Source of the DNA: Blastococcus sp. VKM Ac-2987
GTDB taxonomy: Bacteria; Actinomycetota; Actinomycetes; Mycobacteriales; Geodermatophilaceae
Assembly (NCBI RefSeq): GCF_026967805.1
Contig: NZ_JAPVBG010000001.1
Span: 1,674,047 to 1,738,046, forward strand
Length of the DNA: 64,000 nucleotides
Direction: 5' to 3'
Every line of letters starts with the position of its first letter. The stretch's first letter is position 1. Positions 8,806-16,702 of the stretch are shown in pieces. The notes under the pieces were generated by a model, which made no database searches, was not told the origin of the DNA, and worked only from the letters and a program-made list of their open reading frames with translations. The translations under genes and the position numbers were made by a program.

Positions 8806-10337
8806 GGCAGCTCCACGCCTTCGAAGTTGATCGCCTTGTCCGCCCGGATCTCGTACCCGGACAGGCCCGGGGCCCAGGCCTGCACGACGTCGGGGTTGTA
8901 CAGGTACAGGTAGGAGACGTCGTCGACGATCAGCTGCGCGGCCTGGTCGTAGAGGCCCTTGCGGGTGTCCTCGTCGGTCTCCGTGGACGCCTGCGTCAGC
9001 AGCTCGTCGACCTGCGGGTTGCTGTAGCCCTGGTAGTTGCTGGAGCCGTCGGTGATGTGCTGGGCGTGGTAGAAGTCGAACGGGTCGACGTTGCCCAGCC
9101 AGCCCAGCATGAAGGCGTCGAAGTCGCCCTGGCTCTGCCGGTCCAGCCAGGTCGCGAAGTCCACGGTCTGGACGTCGACCTCGATCCCGATCGGCTCGAG
9201 CTGGCTGGCGATGACCTGCGCGGCGGTGACGGTCTCCGGGAACTCGTCGGTGACCATCAGCCCCATCGTGATCGGCGTCTGCACGCCGGCCTCCGCGAGC
9301 AGGGCCTGCGCCTCCTCCACGCTGGGCTCGAACGGCGCGTAGTCGTAGTGGTAGAAGCTGTCCTCGGGGATGGCTGTCTGGTTGGGCTGCGCCGCGCCGA
9401 ACCGGGCCGCCTCGGTGACCGCGCCGCGGTCGACGGCGGTCGCGATCGCCTGCCGCACCAGCGGGTTGCCGAACGGCTCCCGGGCGTGGTTCATGGCCAT
9501 GTACCAGTAGTCGACGCTGGGCGTGGTCGCCAGCTCGACGGCGCCGTCGCCCTCCAGCGACTCGATCTGCTGCGGCGGGATGTTGTCGGTCCACTGCACC
9601 TCGCCGTTCTGCAGCGCGGTCAGCGCCGCGGCCGGCTCGGTGATGTAGCGGAACTCGACGCCGTCGATGCTCGGCGCGCCGCCCCAGTAGTCCTGGTAGG
9701 TGGCCAGCTCCGTGCTGCTGGCGTCCGAGTTCTCCAGGGTGAAGGGGCCGGTACCGACCGCTTCGGTGGTGAGGTCGTACTCCTCGGCCGCGCCCTCGGG
9801 CAGGATCGACATGCCCTTGAAGGCGCCGATCAGCGCCGGCAGGTTGGGCGTGGGCTGGCTGACGGTGATCTCGACGGTCTGCGGGTCGACGGCCTCGACG
9901 TTCTCGACGGTGGTGAACCGGTAGGCGTTGTTCAGCTCCTCGTCGATGATCCGGTTGTACGAGTAGACGACGTCCGCGGCGTCGAACTCGCTGCCGTCGT
10001 GGAACGTGACTCCCTCGCGCAGGGTGAACGTCCAGGTGAGCCCGTCCTCGCTGACCTCCCAGTCGGTCGCCAGGCTCGGCTCCATCGTCAGGTCCTCGGC
10101 ATTCGGGACGACGAGGGTGTCGTAGACGTTCTCCAGCACCTGGAAGCTGGGGTAGGCGCTCGTGACGTGCGGGTCGAACTGGTCCGGCTGTGCGCTCACC
10201 GCGGCGACCAGGACGTTGTCACCGCCGCCGCCACCCCCACCGCCGCCGCCGGTGTCGACGCTCTCCCCTCCGCCGCTGCACGCGCTGAGCGACAGCGCGC
10301 CGACGGCGCCGAGGGACAGGAGTCGGGTCGTGCGCAC
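8802..10337 (-). CDS. dppA: peptide ABC transporter substrate-binding lipoprotein (family 5, DppA/OppA-like)
   Basis: 511 residues. Start GTG 10337 with GGAGGTTCCC in front. Signal peptide ends at the lipobox LSLSAC (Cys20), followed after about a dozen residues by ten Gly. The family 5 signature is clear: DPHVTSAYPSFQVLENVYDT near residue 55, then WTFTLREGVTFHDG and the region LVRQAIATAVDR. It binds peptides outside the membrane and delivers them to DppBC. First gene of a five-gene operon in the order A-B-C-D-F. Divergent from HMG-CoA reductase and close to dgcA-dgcN, so D-amino-acid-containing peptides are a reasonable guess for cargo. Confidence 0.92.
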   Translation of the reverse strand: MRTTRLLSLGAVGALSLSACSGGGESVDTGGGGGGGGGGDNVLVAAVSAQPDQFDPHVTSAYPSFQVLENVYDTLVVPNAEDLTMEPSLATDWEVSEDGLTWTFTLREGVTFHDGSEFDAADVVYSYNRIIDEELNNAYRFTTVENVEAVDPQTVEITVSQPTPNLPALIGAFKGMSILPEGAAEEYDLTTEAVGTGPFTLENSDASSTELATYQDYWGGAPSIDGVEFRYITEPAAALTALQNGEVQWTDNIPPQQIESLEGDGAVELATTPSVDYWYMAMNHAREPFGNPLVRQAIATAVDRGAVTEAARFGAAQPNQTAIPEDSFYHYDYAPFEPSVEEAQALLAEAGVQTPITMGLMVTDEFPETVTAAQVIASQLEPIGIEVDVQTVDFATWLDRQSQGDFDAFMLGWLGNVDPFDFYHAQHITDGSSNYQGYSNPQVDELLTQASTETDEDTRKGLYDQAAQLIVDDVSYLYLYNPDVVQAWAPGLSGYEIRADKAINFEGVELP

Positions 10338-10513
10338 GGGAACCTCCGAGGTCGGGGCAGCTCGTCCACCTCGACCTTGCTCCCGTCCCCGCAGGTTGGC
10401 GACCCGGATCCGCGCGATCGTTGCCGGTTCGAGATCCGCCGGTGGACGAGCGATCCGGCGTGAGCCACCTCACAATCGAGCCCACCACGACCGTCGCCCA
10501 GGAGAGGTGCTCC

Positions 10514-11701
10514 ATGACCGACGTCCACTCCTCGCACCGAGCCCGCATCCCCCGCGACCGGGAGCACGACTACACCGACGAGATGGCGCACAAGCGCCAG
10601 GCCTTCGTCGCCGAGCAGACCGGCGCGGGGCTCGACCACGTCGGCCGCTACTCCATCGACCCCGGCGTCCTGCCCGGCAACGTGGAGAACTTCACCGGGG
10701 TGGCCCAGGTCCCCATCGGCCTCGCCGGCCCCCTCACGGTGCGCGGCGAGCACGCCCGGGGCGACTTCTTCGTCCCGCTGGCCACCACCGAGGGCACGCT
10801 GGTGGCCAGCTACAACCGCGGCATGCGGCTGATCGGCGAGTGCGGCGGGGTGCGCACCACGGTCGTCGACGACCACATGCAGCGGGCGCCGGCGTTCCTG
10901 TTCCACAACGCGCTGGAGGCCCGGGAGTTCGGCCGCTGGGTGGACGAGCACCTCGACGAGATCCGGGCGGCGGCCGAGTCCACCACCAGCTCGGGGAAGC
11001 TGACCTACATCGGCCAGCACCAGATCGGGCCGCTGCGCTACCTGCGGGTCAACTACACGACCGGGGACGCCGCCGGCCAGAACATGACCGGCAAGGCCAC
11101 GCTCGCCGCGTGCGAGTGGATCAAGGCCAACCACCCCGACCGCCCGCGCTACGTGCTCTCCGGCGCCATCGACACCGACAAGAAGCACTCGCAGATCAAC
11201 ATGCTCATGACCCGCGGGAAGCGGGTGGTGGCCGAGGTGACGATCCCGAACGAGGTGCTGAAGCGGGTGACCGGCGTCGACACCCGGCAGCTCTTCGAGT
11301 ACCGGCAGATCGGCATGGCCGGGGCGTTCATGTCCGGCGCGGCCTACAACGGCGCGCACGCGGCCAACGGGCTGACCGCGATGTTCATCGCCACCGGGCA
11401 GGACGCCGCCAACGTCGCCGAGTCGCACTCCGGCGTCACCTACACCCAGCTGCTGGAGAACGGCGACTACTACTGGTCGACGACGCTGACCTCGCTCATC
11501 GTCGCCACCTACGGCGGCGGGACCGGGCTGCCCACGCAGCGGGAGTGCCTGGAGGTGCTCGGCTGCTACGGCAAGGACAAGGTGCAGAAGTTCGCCGAGA
11601 TCTGCGCCGGCGTCGTGCTGGCCGGCGACATCTCGCTGACCTCGGCGATCCTGGCCGGTGACTGGGTGACCAGCCACGACAGCCTGGGCCGCAACCGGTA
11701 G
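10514..11701 (+). CDS. hydroxymethylglutaryl-CoA reductase, class I type
   Basis: Reduces HMG-CoA to mevalonate with two NAD(P)H in the cytosol. Start ATG 10514 with AGGAGAGG eight bases before; 395 residues. Landmarks in family order: IGLAGPL and ATTEGTLVASYNRG (catalytic Glu), SGAIDTDKKHSQIN (catalytic Lys), GQDAAN (catalytic Asp), YGGGTGLPTQ, and the C-terminal WVTSHDSLGRNR, where the His corresponds to the proton-donating His of class I enzymes. The xGxAGPL and DKK patterns fit class I and not the Pseudomonas class II enzyme. No other mevalonate-pathway gene is in the window. Followed by a strong terminator, so it seems monocistronic. Confidence 0.9.
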   Translation: MTDVHSSHRARIPRDREHDYTDEMAHKRQAFVAEQTGAGLDHVGRYSIDPGVLPGNVENFTGVAQVPIGLAGPLTVRGEHARGDFFVPLATTEGTLVASYNRGMRLIGECGGVRTTVVDDHMQRAPAFLFHNALEAREFGRWVDEHLDEIRAAAESTTSSGKLTYIGQHQIGPLRYLRVNYTTGDAAGQNMTGKATLAACEWIKANHPDRPRYVLSGAIDTDKKHSQINMLMTRGKRVVAEVTIPNEVLKRVTGVDTRQLFEYRQIGMAGAFMSGAAYNGAHAANGLTAMFIATGQDAANVAESHSGVTYTQLLENGDYYWSTTLTSLIVATYGGGTGLPTQRECLEVLGCYGKDKVQKFAEICAGVVLAGDISLTSAILAGDWVTSHDSLGRNR

Positions 11702-11711
11702 GCCCGGGTCC

Positions 11712-11744
11712 GGCGGTCCGGGACAACCGTCGTCCCGGACCGCC
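11712..11744 (+). terminator. rho-independent-type hairpin after the HMG-CoA reductase gene
   Basis: Perfect 12-bp stem GGCGGTCCGGGA (11712-11723) with its complement at 11733-11744 and a 9-nt loop. No T tract, as is usual in this G+C range. Its last base is the first base of the -10 box of the next gene. Confidence 0.75.
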
Positions 11745-11749
11745 AGACT
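11744..11749 (+). promoter_or_regulatory. -10 box, leaderless start of dgcA
   Basis: CAGACT ends 6 nt before the GTG at 11756. Together with the terminator it overlaps, it suggests dgcA-dgcN is its own transcription unit. Confidence 0.45.
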
Positions 11750-11755
11750 GCCCGG

Positions 11756-12778
11756 GTGGACCTGACCTGCCGCCCCCGGACGCTGCACCTGCGCGACACC
11801 TTCACCATCGCCCGGTCCTCGGTGGACACCGAGGAGGTCCTGGTCGTCACCGTCGACGCCGGCGGCGTCCGCGGGTACGGCGAGGGGGCGCCGGTGGCCT
11901 ACTGGGGCGAGTCGGTGCCCGGCATGGCCGACGCCGTGGCCGCCGACGGCACCGCCCTGCTCGGGGACGACCTGCGCGACCTCGAGGGGATCGCCCGCCG
12001 GCTGCGCGCCTGGGACGGCCCCCAGGGCGCGAAGATGGCCCTCGACGGCGCCGCGCACGACTGGGTGGGCCGCCGGTACGGCCTCCCGGTGTGGCGGCTG
12101 CTCGGCCTGGCCGGGTCCGCGCCGCCGACGAGCTTCACCATCGGCATCTCGACCGTCGCGGAGACCGTCGCCCGCGTGCAGCGGGCGCCGGGCTTCGCCG
12201 TCTACAAGGTGAAGGTCGGGGGCCCCGGCGACCTGGAACGGCTGGCGGCGATCCGCTCGGTGTCCGGCGCCGGGCTGCGGATCGACGGCAACGAGGGCTG
12301 GACGTTCGAGCAGGCCCGGGACCTCACGCCCCGCCTGCGCGAGCTCGGCGTGGAGCTGGTCGAGCAGCCCTTCCCCGCGGCCGACCTCGACTCCTTCGCC
12401 CGCTACCGCGAGCTCCCCGACCGGCTGCCGGTCTTCGTCGACGAGGGCTGCCGGGACCTCGCCTCCGTGCCGGCCGTGGCCGGCTACGCCGACGGCATCG
12501 TGGTGAAGCTGGCCAAGTGCGGCGGTATCCGCGAGGCGCAGCGCATGCTGGCCGCCGCGGCCGCGCTGGACCTGCGGGTGATGCTGGGCTGCATGATCGA
12601 GTCGCAGCTCGGCATCGCCCAGGCCGCCCAGCTCGGCGCGCTGGCCGACCTGGTGGACCTCGACGGCCACCTGCTCATCAGCGACGAGCCGTTCACCGGG
12701 CTGGGGCTCACCGACGGGCGGCTGGTGCTGCCCGACGCGCCGGGTCTCGGGCTCGTCGCGGAGGAGGAGGCGGCGTGA
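11756..12778 (+). CDS. dgcA: enolase-superfamily epimerase/racemase (N-acetyl-D-Glu racemase DgcA or dipeptide epimerase)
   Basis: 340 residues. Enolase-superfamily architecture of the dipeptide epimerase (YkfB/YcjG) subgroup: KVKVGG with the two catalytic-barrel Lys near residue 160, metal ligands in RIDGNEGW, VEQPFP and VDEG, the second catalytic Lys in VKLAKCGGI, and GCMIESQLG near the end. Family knowledge: members next to a DUF1611 gene have been characterised as DgcA, which racemises N-acetyl-D-glutamate made by DgcN; others epimerise L-Ala-D-Glu from peptidoglycan. The adjacent DUF1611 gene makes the DgcA assignment more likely. Start GTG 11756 is supported by the -10 box at 11744. Confidence 0.8.
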   Translation: MDLTCRPRTLHLRDTFTIARSSVDTEEVLVVTVDAGGVRGYGEGAPVAYWGESVPGMADAVAADGTALLGDDLRDLEGIARRLRAWDGPQGAKMALDGAAHDWVGRRYGLPVWRLLGLAGSAPPTSFTIGISTVAETVARVQRAPGFAVYKVKVGGPGDLERLAAIRSVSGAGLRIDGNEGWTFEQARDLTPRLRELGVELVEQPFPAADLDSFARYRELPDRLPVFVDEGCRDLASVPAVAGYADGIVVKLAKCGGIREAQRMLAAAAALDLRVMLGCMIESQLGIAQAAQLGALADLVDLDGHLLISDEPFTGLGLTDGRLVLPDAPGLGLVAEEEAA

Positions 12779-13830
12779 GTGACGACCGGCTGGCCGTCCT
12801 GACCGGCGGGCAGCTCGCCGAGTCCTACGCCAAGACCGCGCACGGGGTGCTGCGCTACGGCACCCGCGAGGTGGTCTGCGTGATCGACGCCGCGCACGCC
12901 GGGCGGCGCGCGGTGGACGTCGTCCCGTTCTGCGCCTCCCCCGCCCCCGTGGTCGCCGACGTCTCCGCCGCCCGGGAGCTGGGCGCGACGACGGTGCTGC
13001 TGGGCGTCGCGCCACTCGGCGGCCGGCTCACGGCGGCCTGGCGGGAGGTGCTGCTGGCCGCGCTGGGGCTTGGGATGCACGTCGAGGCGGGGCTGCACAC
13101 CGATCTGGGCGCCGATCCGGAGCTCGCGGCCGCGGCCCGGACGGCCGGGGTGGGGATCCGGGACCTGCGCGCCGTCCCCGGGGACCTCGGGGTCCCGCTC
13201 GCCGAGCCGGTTCCGGCCCGCGTGGTGCACACGGTCGGCTCCGACTGCGCCATCGGGAAGATGAGCGTCGTCCTCGAGCTGGACCGCGCCGCGCGCGACC
13301 GCGGGCTCGGCTCGGTGTTCGTGGCCACCGGGCAGACCGGCGTCGCGATCTCGGGCTGGGGCATGGCCGTCGACCACGTGATCGCCGACTTCGTCGCCGG
13401 GGCGGCCGACCGGCTGGTCCGCGACGGGGCCACCCGCGGCGACCTGCTCTGGCTCGAGGGCCAGGGCTCGATCTACCACCCGGCCTACTCGGGGGTGACG
13501 CTCGGCCTGCTGCACGGTTCGTCGGCCGACGCCCTGGTGCTGTGCCACCGGGCGGGGCGCACCGCGATCGCCGACTACCCGGGCACCGGCCTGCCGCCGC
13601 TGGCCGGGATCGTGCGCGGCTACGAGCAGGCCGCCGGGTGGGTGCGGCCCGCACGGGTCGCCGCCGTCGCGCTGAACACCGCCGGGCTGGACGACGCCGC
13701 CGCCCGGCGGGCGGTCGACGACGCCGCCGCGAAAACGGGGCTCGTCACCGACGACGTCGTCCGCTTCGGCGCGGAGCGGGTGCTGGACGCCGTCATGGCC
13801 GCCCTCCCGGCGTCAACCGCGCCCGAGTGA
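12775..13830 (+). CDS. dgcN: DUF1611 family protein, D-glutamate N-acetyltransferase DgcN-like
   Basis: 351 residues, start GTG 12775 overlapping the dgcA stop (GTGA), with GGAGGAGGCGGC before it. N-terminal Rossmann-like part (LTGGQLAESYAKTAHGVLRY) and a C-terminal P-loop-like part with GSDCAIGKMSV near residue 160, then LEGQGSIYHPAYSGVTLG, the most conserved stretch of the family. Family knowledge: DUF1611 proteins paired with an epimerase were shown to acetylate D-glutamate as the first step of a D-amino-acid catabolic route. The tight coupling to dgcA supports this. Older annotations call it an NAD-dependent epimerase/dehydratase, which the motifs do not support. Confidence 0.78.
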   Translation: MSDDRLAVLTGGQLAESYAKTAHGVLRYGTREVVCVIDAAHAGRRAVDVVPFCASPAPVVADVSAARELGATTVLLGVAPLGGRLTAAWREVLLAALGLGMHVEAGLHTDLGADPELAAAARTAGVGIRDLRAVPGDLGVPLAEPVPARVVHTVGSDCAIGKMSVVLELDRAARDRGLGSVFVATGQTGVAISGWGMAVDHVIADFVAGAADRLVRDGATRGDLLWLEGQGSIYHPAYSGVTLGLLHGSSADALVLCHRAGRTAIADYPGTGLPPLAGIVRGYEQAAGWVRPARVAAVALNTAGLDDAAARRAVDDAAAKTGLVTDDVVRFGAERVLDAVMAALPASTAPE

Positions 13831-13908
13831 GCAGTCCTGGTCGCCGACATGCCGGTGCACGCTGCCCCGGGCGACCACAGCTGCGCACTCGGCCGGACCG
13901 GCGGTGCC

Positions 13909-14064
13909 TCAGTCGACCGTCACGTCGTTGAAGGGCAGGTGCGGCTCGACCCAGGGGAAGACGACGAGCAGCAGCAGGGCGCTCACGGCGAGCACCAGCA
14001 CCACCGACTGCAGCGCCTTGAGGCTGCTGCCACCGGGCAGGTGTCGCCAGATCCAGCCGTACAC
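13909..14064 (-). CDS. small membrane protein of the sortase operon
   Basis: 51 residues, start GTG 14064 with GGAGG five bases before; begins VYGWIWRHLPGG, has one membrane segment (about residues 21-40, LVLAVSALLLLVVFPWVEP) and ends LPFNDVTVD. Lies 21 nt downstream of the sortase gene on the same strand. Similar small proteins starting Y-x-W-I-W-R-x-L-P-G occur beside sortase or para-aminobenzoate genes in actinobacteria, as I recall; function unknown. Topology predicted as N-in, C-out. Confidence 0.75.
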   Translation of the reverse strand: MYGWIWRHLPGGSSLKALQSVVLVLAVSALLLLVVFPWVEPHLPFNDVTVD

Positions 14065-14085
14065 GGGTCCTCCGGTCAGTTCGGG

Positions 14086-15126
14086 TCAGCCCTCGCGCAG
14101 CGCCGGCGGACCGTCGGGCATCTCGGCCTTCGGGATGCCGGCCCCGTCGAGCCGGGCGTGGATGATCAGCCGCTGGCGCGCGGAGAAGCGCGGGTGGCAG
14201 GTGGTGAGGGTCAGGTAGCTGCCGGTCGGGCCGGCGCTCGCGGCCTGGTTCGGCGTCGGCGCGATGACCGACACGTCGGCCGGGCTGACGATCTGGCGAC
14301 CGGGGATGCCGCTGGGGTCGGTGTCGAGGTCGCCGGTCGCGGGGTCGCCGAGCACCCGGTAGACGAACCAGCGGTCGGCCGTCTCCACGACTATCGGGTC
14401 GCCGGGCTGCATCAGGTCCAGCTCCAGGAACGGCGAGCCCTTGCCCACCCGGTGGCCGGCCAGCGCGACGTTGCCCGGCTCCCCGGGCATCGCCGTCCCG
14501 GCGTAGTGGCCGGGGCCCTGCGACAGCTCGCCCTCGGTGGTCCCCTCCAGGATCACGCGGGCGTAGTCCTCTCCCAGCCGCGGGATGCGCAGGACGCCGA
14601 AGGCATCCCCGATCTCCACCTGGACCAGCCCGGCTTCCGCGGGTGCGTCCGCCCACCGGTCCTGCAGCTCGGAGCTGAGCTCGTCCTGCCGGCGGTCGGT
14701 GAGGAAGTCGGTGACGTAGACCTCGTAGACGACGAAGAGCAGCAGGACCAGCCCGCAGGTGACCAGCAACTCGCCGACCCCGCGGACGACGCCGCGCACC
14801 CGGTCCCCGCGGGCCGGACCGCGGCGCATGGGCTGGTCGGCCGGCTCCTCGCTCGCGTCGTCCCAGAACTCGTCGTCCGGCTCCTCGTCCCAGAGCCGAT
14901 CGTCCGGCTGGTCGTCCCACGGCCGTCCGGCCGGCGAGCCGGCGGGGCCGATCCGGCTGCCTCCCGCGACGGGGAACGGTCCGTGGCGGTGCCCTGCCGC
15001 ACGGTCGAACACCGGCGGCACCGGCGGGCGGCCCGCGACCAGCTGCACGCCCGGCTCCGCGACGTGGTCCCACCGCCGCGTCGGGCGGGTGTCCTCCTCG
15101 AGCCGACCCCGGTACGGGTCCGTCAT
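14086..15126 (-). CDS. class E sortase
   Basis: 346 residues. Membrane-anchored transpeptidase that attaches or processes cell-surface proteins carrying an LAxTG-like signal. A long cytoplasmic N-terminus (1-117) with acidic near-repeats around residues 70-90 (PWDDQPDD, LWDEEPDD, FWDDAS) precedes one membrane helix (118-138) and the extracellular sortase barrel. Catalytic triad candidates: His about 224 (ALAGHRVG), Cys about 310 (TLTTCHPRFS), Arg about 317 (SARQRL). Class E is suggested by the TTCHPRFSARQRL context and actinobacterial setting. No sortase substrate gene is in the window. Start ATG 15126 preceded by GGGGGAAC. Confidence 0.9.
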   Translation of the reverse strand: MTDPYRGRLEEDTRPTRRWDHVAEPGVQLVAGRPPVPPVFDRAAGHRHGPFPVAGGSRIGPAGSPAGRPWDDQPDDRLWDEEPDDEFWDDASEEPADQPMRRGPARGDRVRGVVRGVGELLVTCGLVLLLFVVYEVYVTDFLTDRRQDELSSELQDRWADAPAEAGLVQVEIGDAFGVLRIPRLGEDYARVILEGTTEGELSQGPGHYAGTAMPGEPGNVALAGHRVGKGSPFLELDLMQPGDPIVVETADRWFVYRVLGDPATGDLDTDPSGIPGRQIVSPADVSVIAPTPNQAASAGPTGSYLTLTTCHPRFSARQRLIIHARLDGAGIPKAEMPDGPPALREG

Positions 15127-15342
15127 ACCGTTCCCCCGGATGTCGGCCTACGGTGCACACGTGCGGCGCCCGGTAGACGGTAAGTGACGGAACAGGCGCG
15201 CATCGTGATCCGACACGCCGGTAGAATCCGCGACCCGGTGGAACCGGCGGCTGCCGGTCCTGCGTATGTGGGCATCCGCACGGCGCCGGAAGCCGTGGAG
15301 CGGCCCTCGGCCGGTCGGGGGAATGAGTTCGGCACGATGCCG

Positions 15343-15369
15343 GTTCGGCACCCGCGGTTCGTGCCGGAC
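15343..15369 (-). terminator. candidate terminator of the acyl-CoA dehydrogenase gene
   Basis: Imperfect inverted repeat GTTCGGCAC / GTGCCGGAC (8 of 9 pairs) with a 9-nt loop, 9 nt beyond the stop of the minus-strand gene. The rest of 15127-15342 shows no gene; it should hold the sortase promoter. Confidence 0.4.
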
Positions 15370-15377
15370 AGCTCTCG

Positions 15378-16592
15378 TCAGCGCACGTGGACGCCGGAGA
15401 TGGTGCGCGCGATGACCAGCCGCTGGATCTCCGAGGTGCCCTCGAAGATGGTGTAGATCTTCGCGTCCCGCGCCATCCGCTCGACCGGGTAGTCGCGGGT
15501 GTAGCCGTTGCCGCCGAGGATCTGCATGGCCTTCTCGGTGACCCGGACGGCGGTCTCGCCGGCGACGAGCTTGGACATCGAGCCCTCGGCGGCGGTGAAC
15601 TGCTGGCCGTTGCGCGCCATCCACGCCGCGCGCCAGACCAGCAGCCGGGCGGCGTCGATCGACGTCCTCATGTCGGCGAGCAGGAAGGCGACGGCCTGGT
15701 TCTCGATGATCGGTCGGCCGAACTGCACCCGCTGCCCGGCGTACTCCAGGGCGTAGTCGTAGGCGGCCCGCGCCACCCCGACCGCCTGCGCCCCGACCGC
15801 CGGCCGGGTGCGCTCGAAGGTGGCCATCGACGGCTGGGTGCGCCCGCTCTGCACGCCCTCGCGGGCCCGGGCGAGGCGCTCCTCGAGCTTCTCCCGGCCG
15901 CCGAGCAGGCAGTCGCCGGGGATCCGGCACTCGTCCAGCACGACCTCGGCGGTGTGCGAGGCGCGGATGCCGTGCTTGAGGAACTTCTGCCCCTGGGAGA
16001 TGCCCTTCGTGCCCGGCGGGACGACGAAGCTGGCGTGCCCCCGGGCCTTGAGCTCGGGGTCGACGACGGCGGTGACCACGTGGATGTCGGCGATGCCGCC
16101 GTTGGTGGCCCAGGTCTTGGTGCCGGTGAGCACCCACTCGTCGGTCTTCTCGTCGTAGACCGCCCGGGTGCGCATGGCGCCGACGTCGGAGCCGGCGTCG
16201 GGCTCGCTCGAGCAGAACGCGGCCACCTTCGGCTCGGTCTCGGTACCGAACATCGCCGGGATCCACTGTCCGACCTGCTCGTCGGTGCCGTTCGCCCGCA
16301 CCGAGGCGGCGGCCAGCGTCGTCCCCACGATCGCCAGCCCGATCCCCGCGTCACCCCAGAAGAGCTCCTCCATGGTGAGCGGGATGCCGAGGCCGGACTC
16401 GTCGAACCACTGGGTGGCGAAGAAGTCGAGCGAGTAGAGCCCGATCTTCGCGGCCTCCTGCAGGACCTCCCACGGGAACGCCTCGCGCTCGTCGTACTCG
16501 TGCGCCGCCGGGCGGACGACGTCCGCGGCGAACTCGTGCACCCACTTCTGCAGCTCGAGCTGGTCCTCGGTGAGGTCGAACGACACGGCCAT
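15378..16592 (-). CDS. acyl-CoA dehydrogenase
   Basis: FAD enzyme for alpha,beta-dehydrogenation of acyl-CoA, 404 residues, close to the family norm of 380-400. N-terminal helical part [13 protein letters not shown]; flavin-contact region [15 protein letters not shown] (residues 130-145) and WATNGG; C-terminal [20 protein letters not shown] and the catalytic Glu in [12 protein letters not shown]. Start ATG 16592. It lies downstream of the FabG4/thiolase block on the same strand but is separated from it by the family A hairpin at 16621-16683, so it probably has its own promoter. Substrate chain length is unknown. Confidence 0.93.
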   Translation of the reverse strand: MAVSFDLTEDQLELQKWVHEFAADVVRPAAHEYDEREAFPWEVLQEAAKIGLYSLDFFATQWFDESGLGIPLTMEELFWGDAGIGLAIVGTTLAAASVRANGTDEQVGQWIPAMFGTETEPKVAAFCSSEPDAGSDVGAMRTRAVYDEKTDEWVLTGTKTWATNGGIADIHVVTAVVDPELKARGHASFVVPPGTKGISQGQKFLKHGIRASHTAEVVLDECRIPGDCLLGGREKLEERLARAREGVQSGRTQPSMATFERTRPAVGAQAVGVARAAYDYALEYAGQRVQFGRPIIENQAVAFLLADMRTSIDAARLLVWRAAWMARNGQQFTAAEGSMSKLVAGETAVRVTEKAMQILGGNGYTRDYPVERMARDAKIYTIFEGTSEIQRLVIARTISGVHVR

Positions 16593-16620
16593 GCGGGGGC
16601 TCCTCGACTCGGTCCGTCAC

Positions 16621-16683
16621 GTTGATCATCGGCATCCGGTCGCTCCCGGCGGCGTGTCGGCCAGCCAGATGCCGATGATCGAC
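16621..16683. repeat. 63-bp hairpin element, family A copy 2
   Basis: Inverted repeat with 14 of 15 outer pairs (GTTGATCATCGGCAT at 16621-16635 against 16669-16683). Same length as copy 1 at 4708, same outer sequence GTTGATCATCG, and the same CCAGATG-x-CGATGATC right end. Here it lies between two codirectional genes, where it would terminate the MaoC transcript upstream of the acyl-CoA dehydrogenase gene. Confidence 0.8.
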
Positions 16684-16702
16684 GGCGCGGGGTGCCATCA
16701 GC

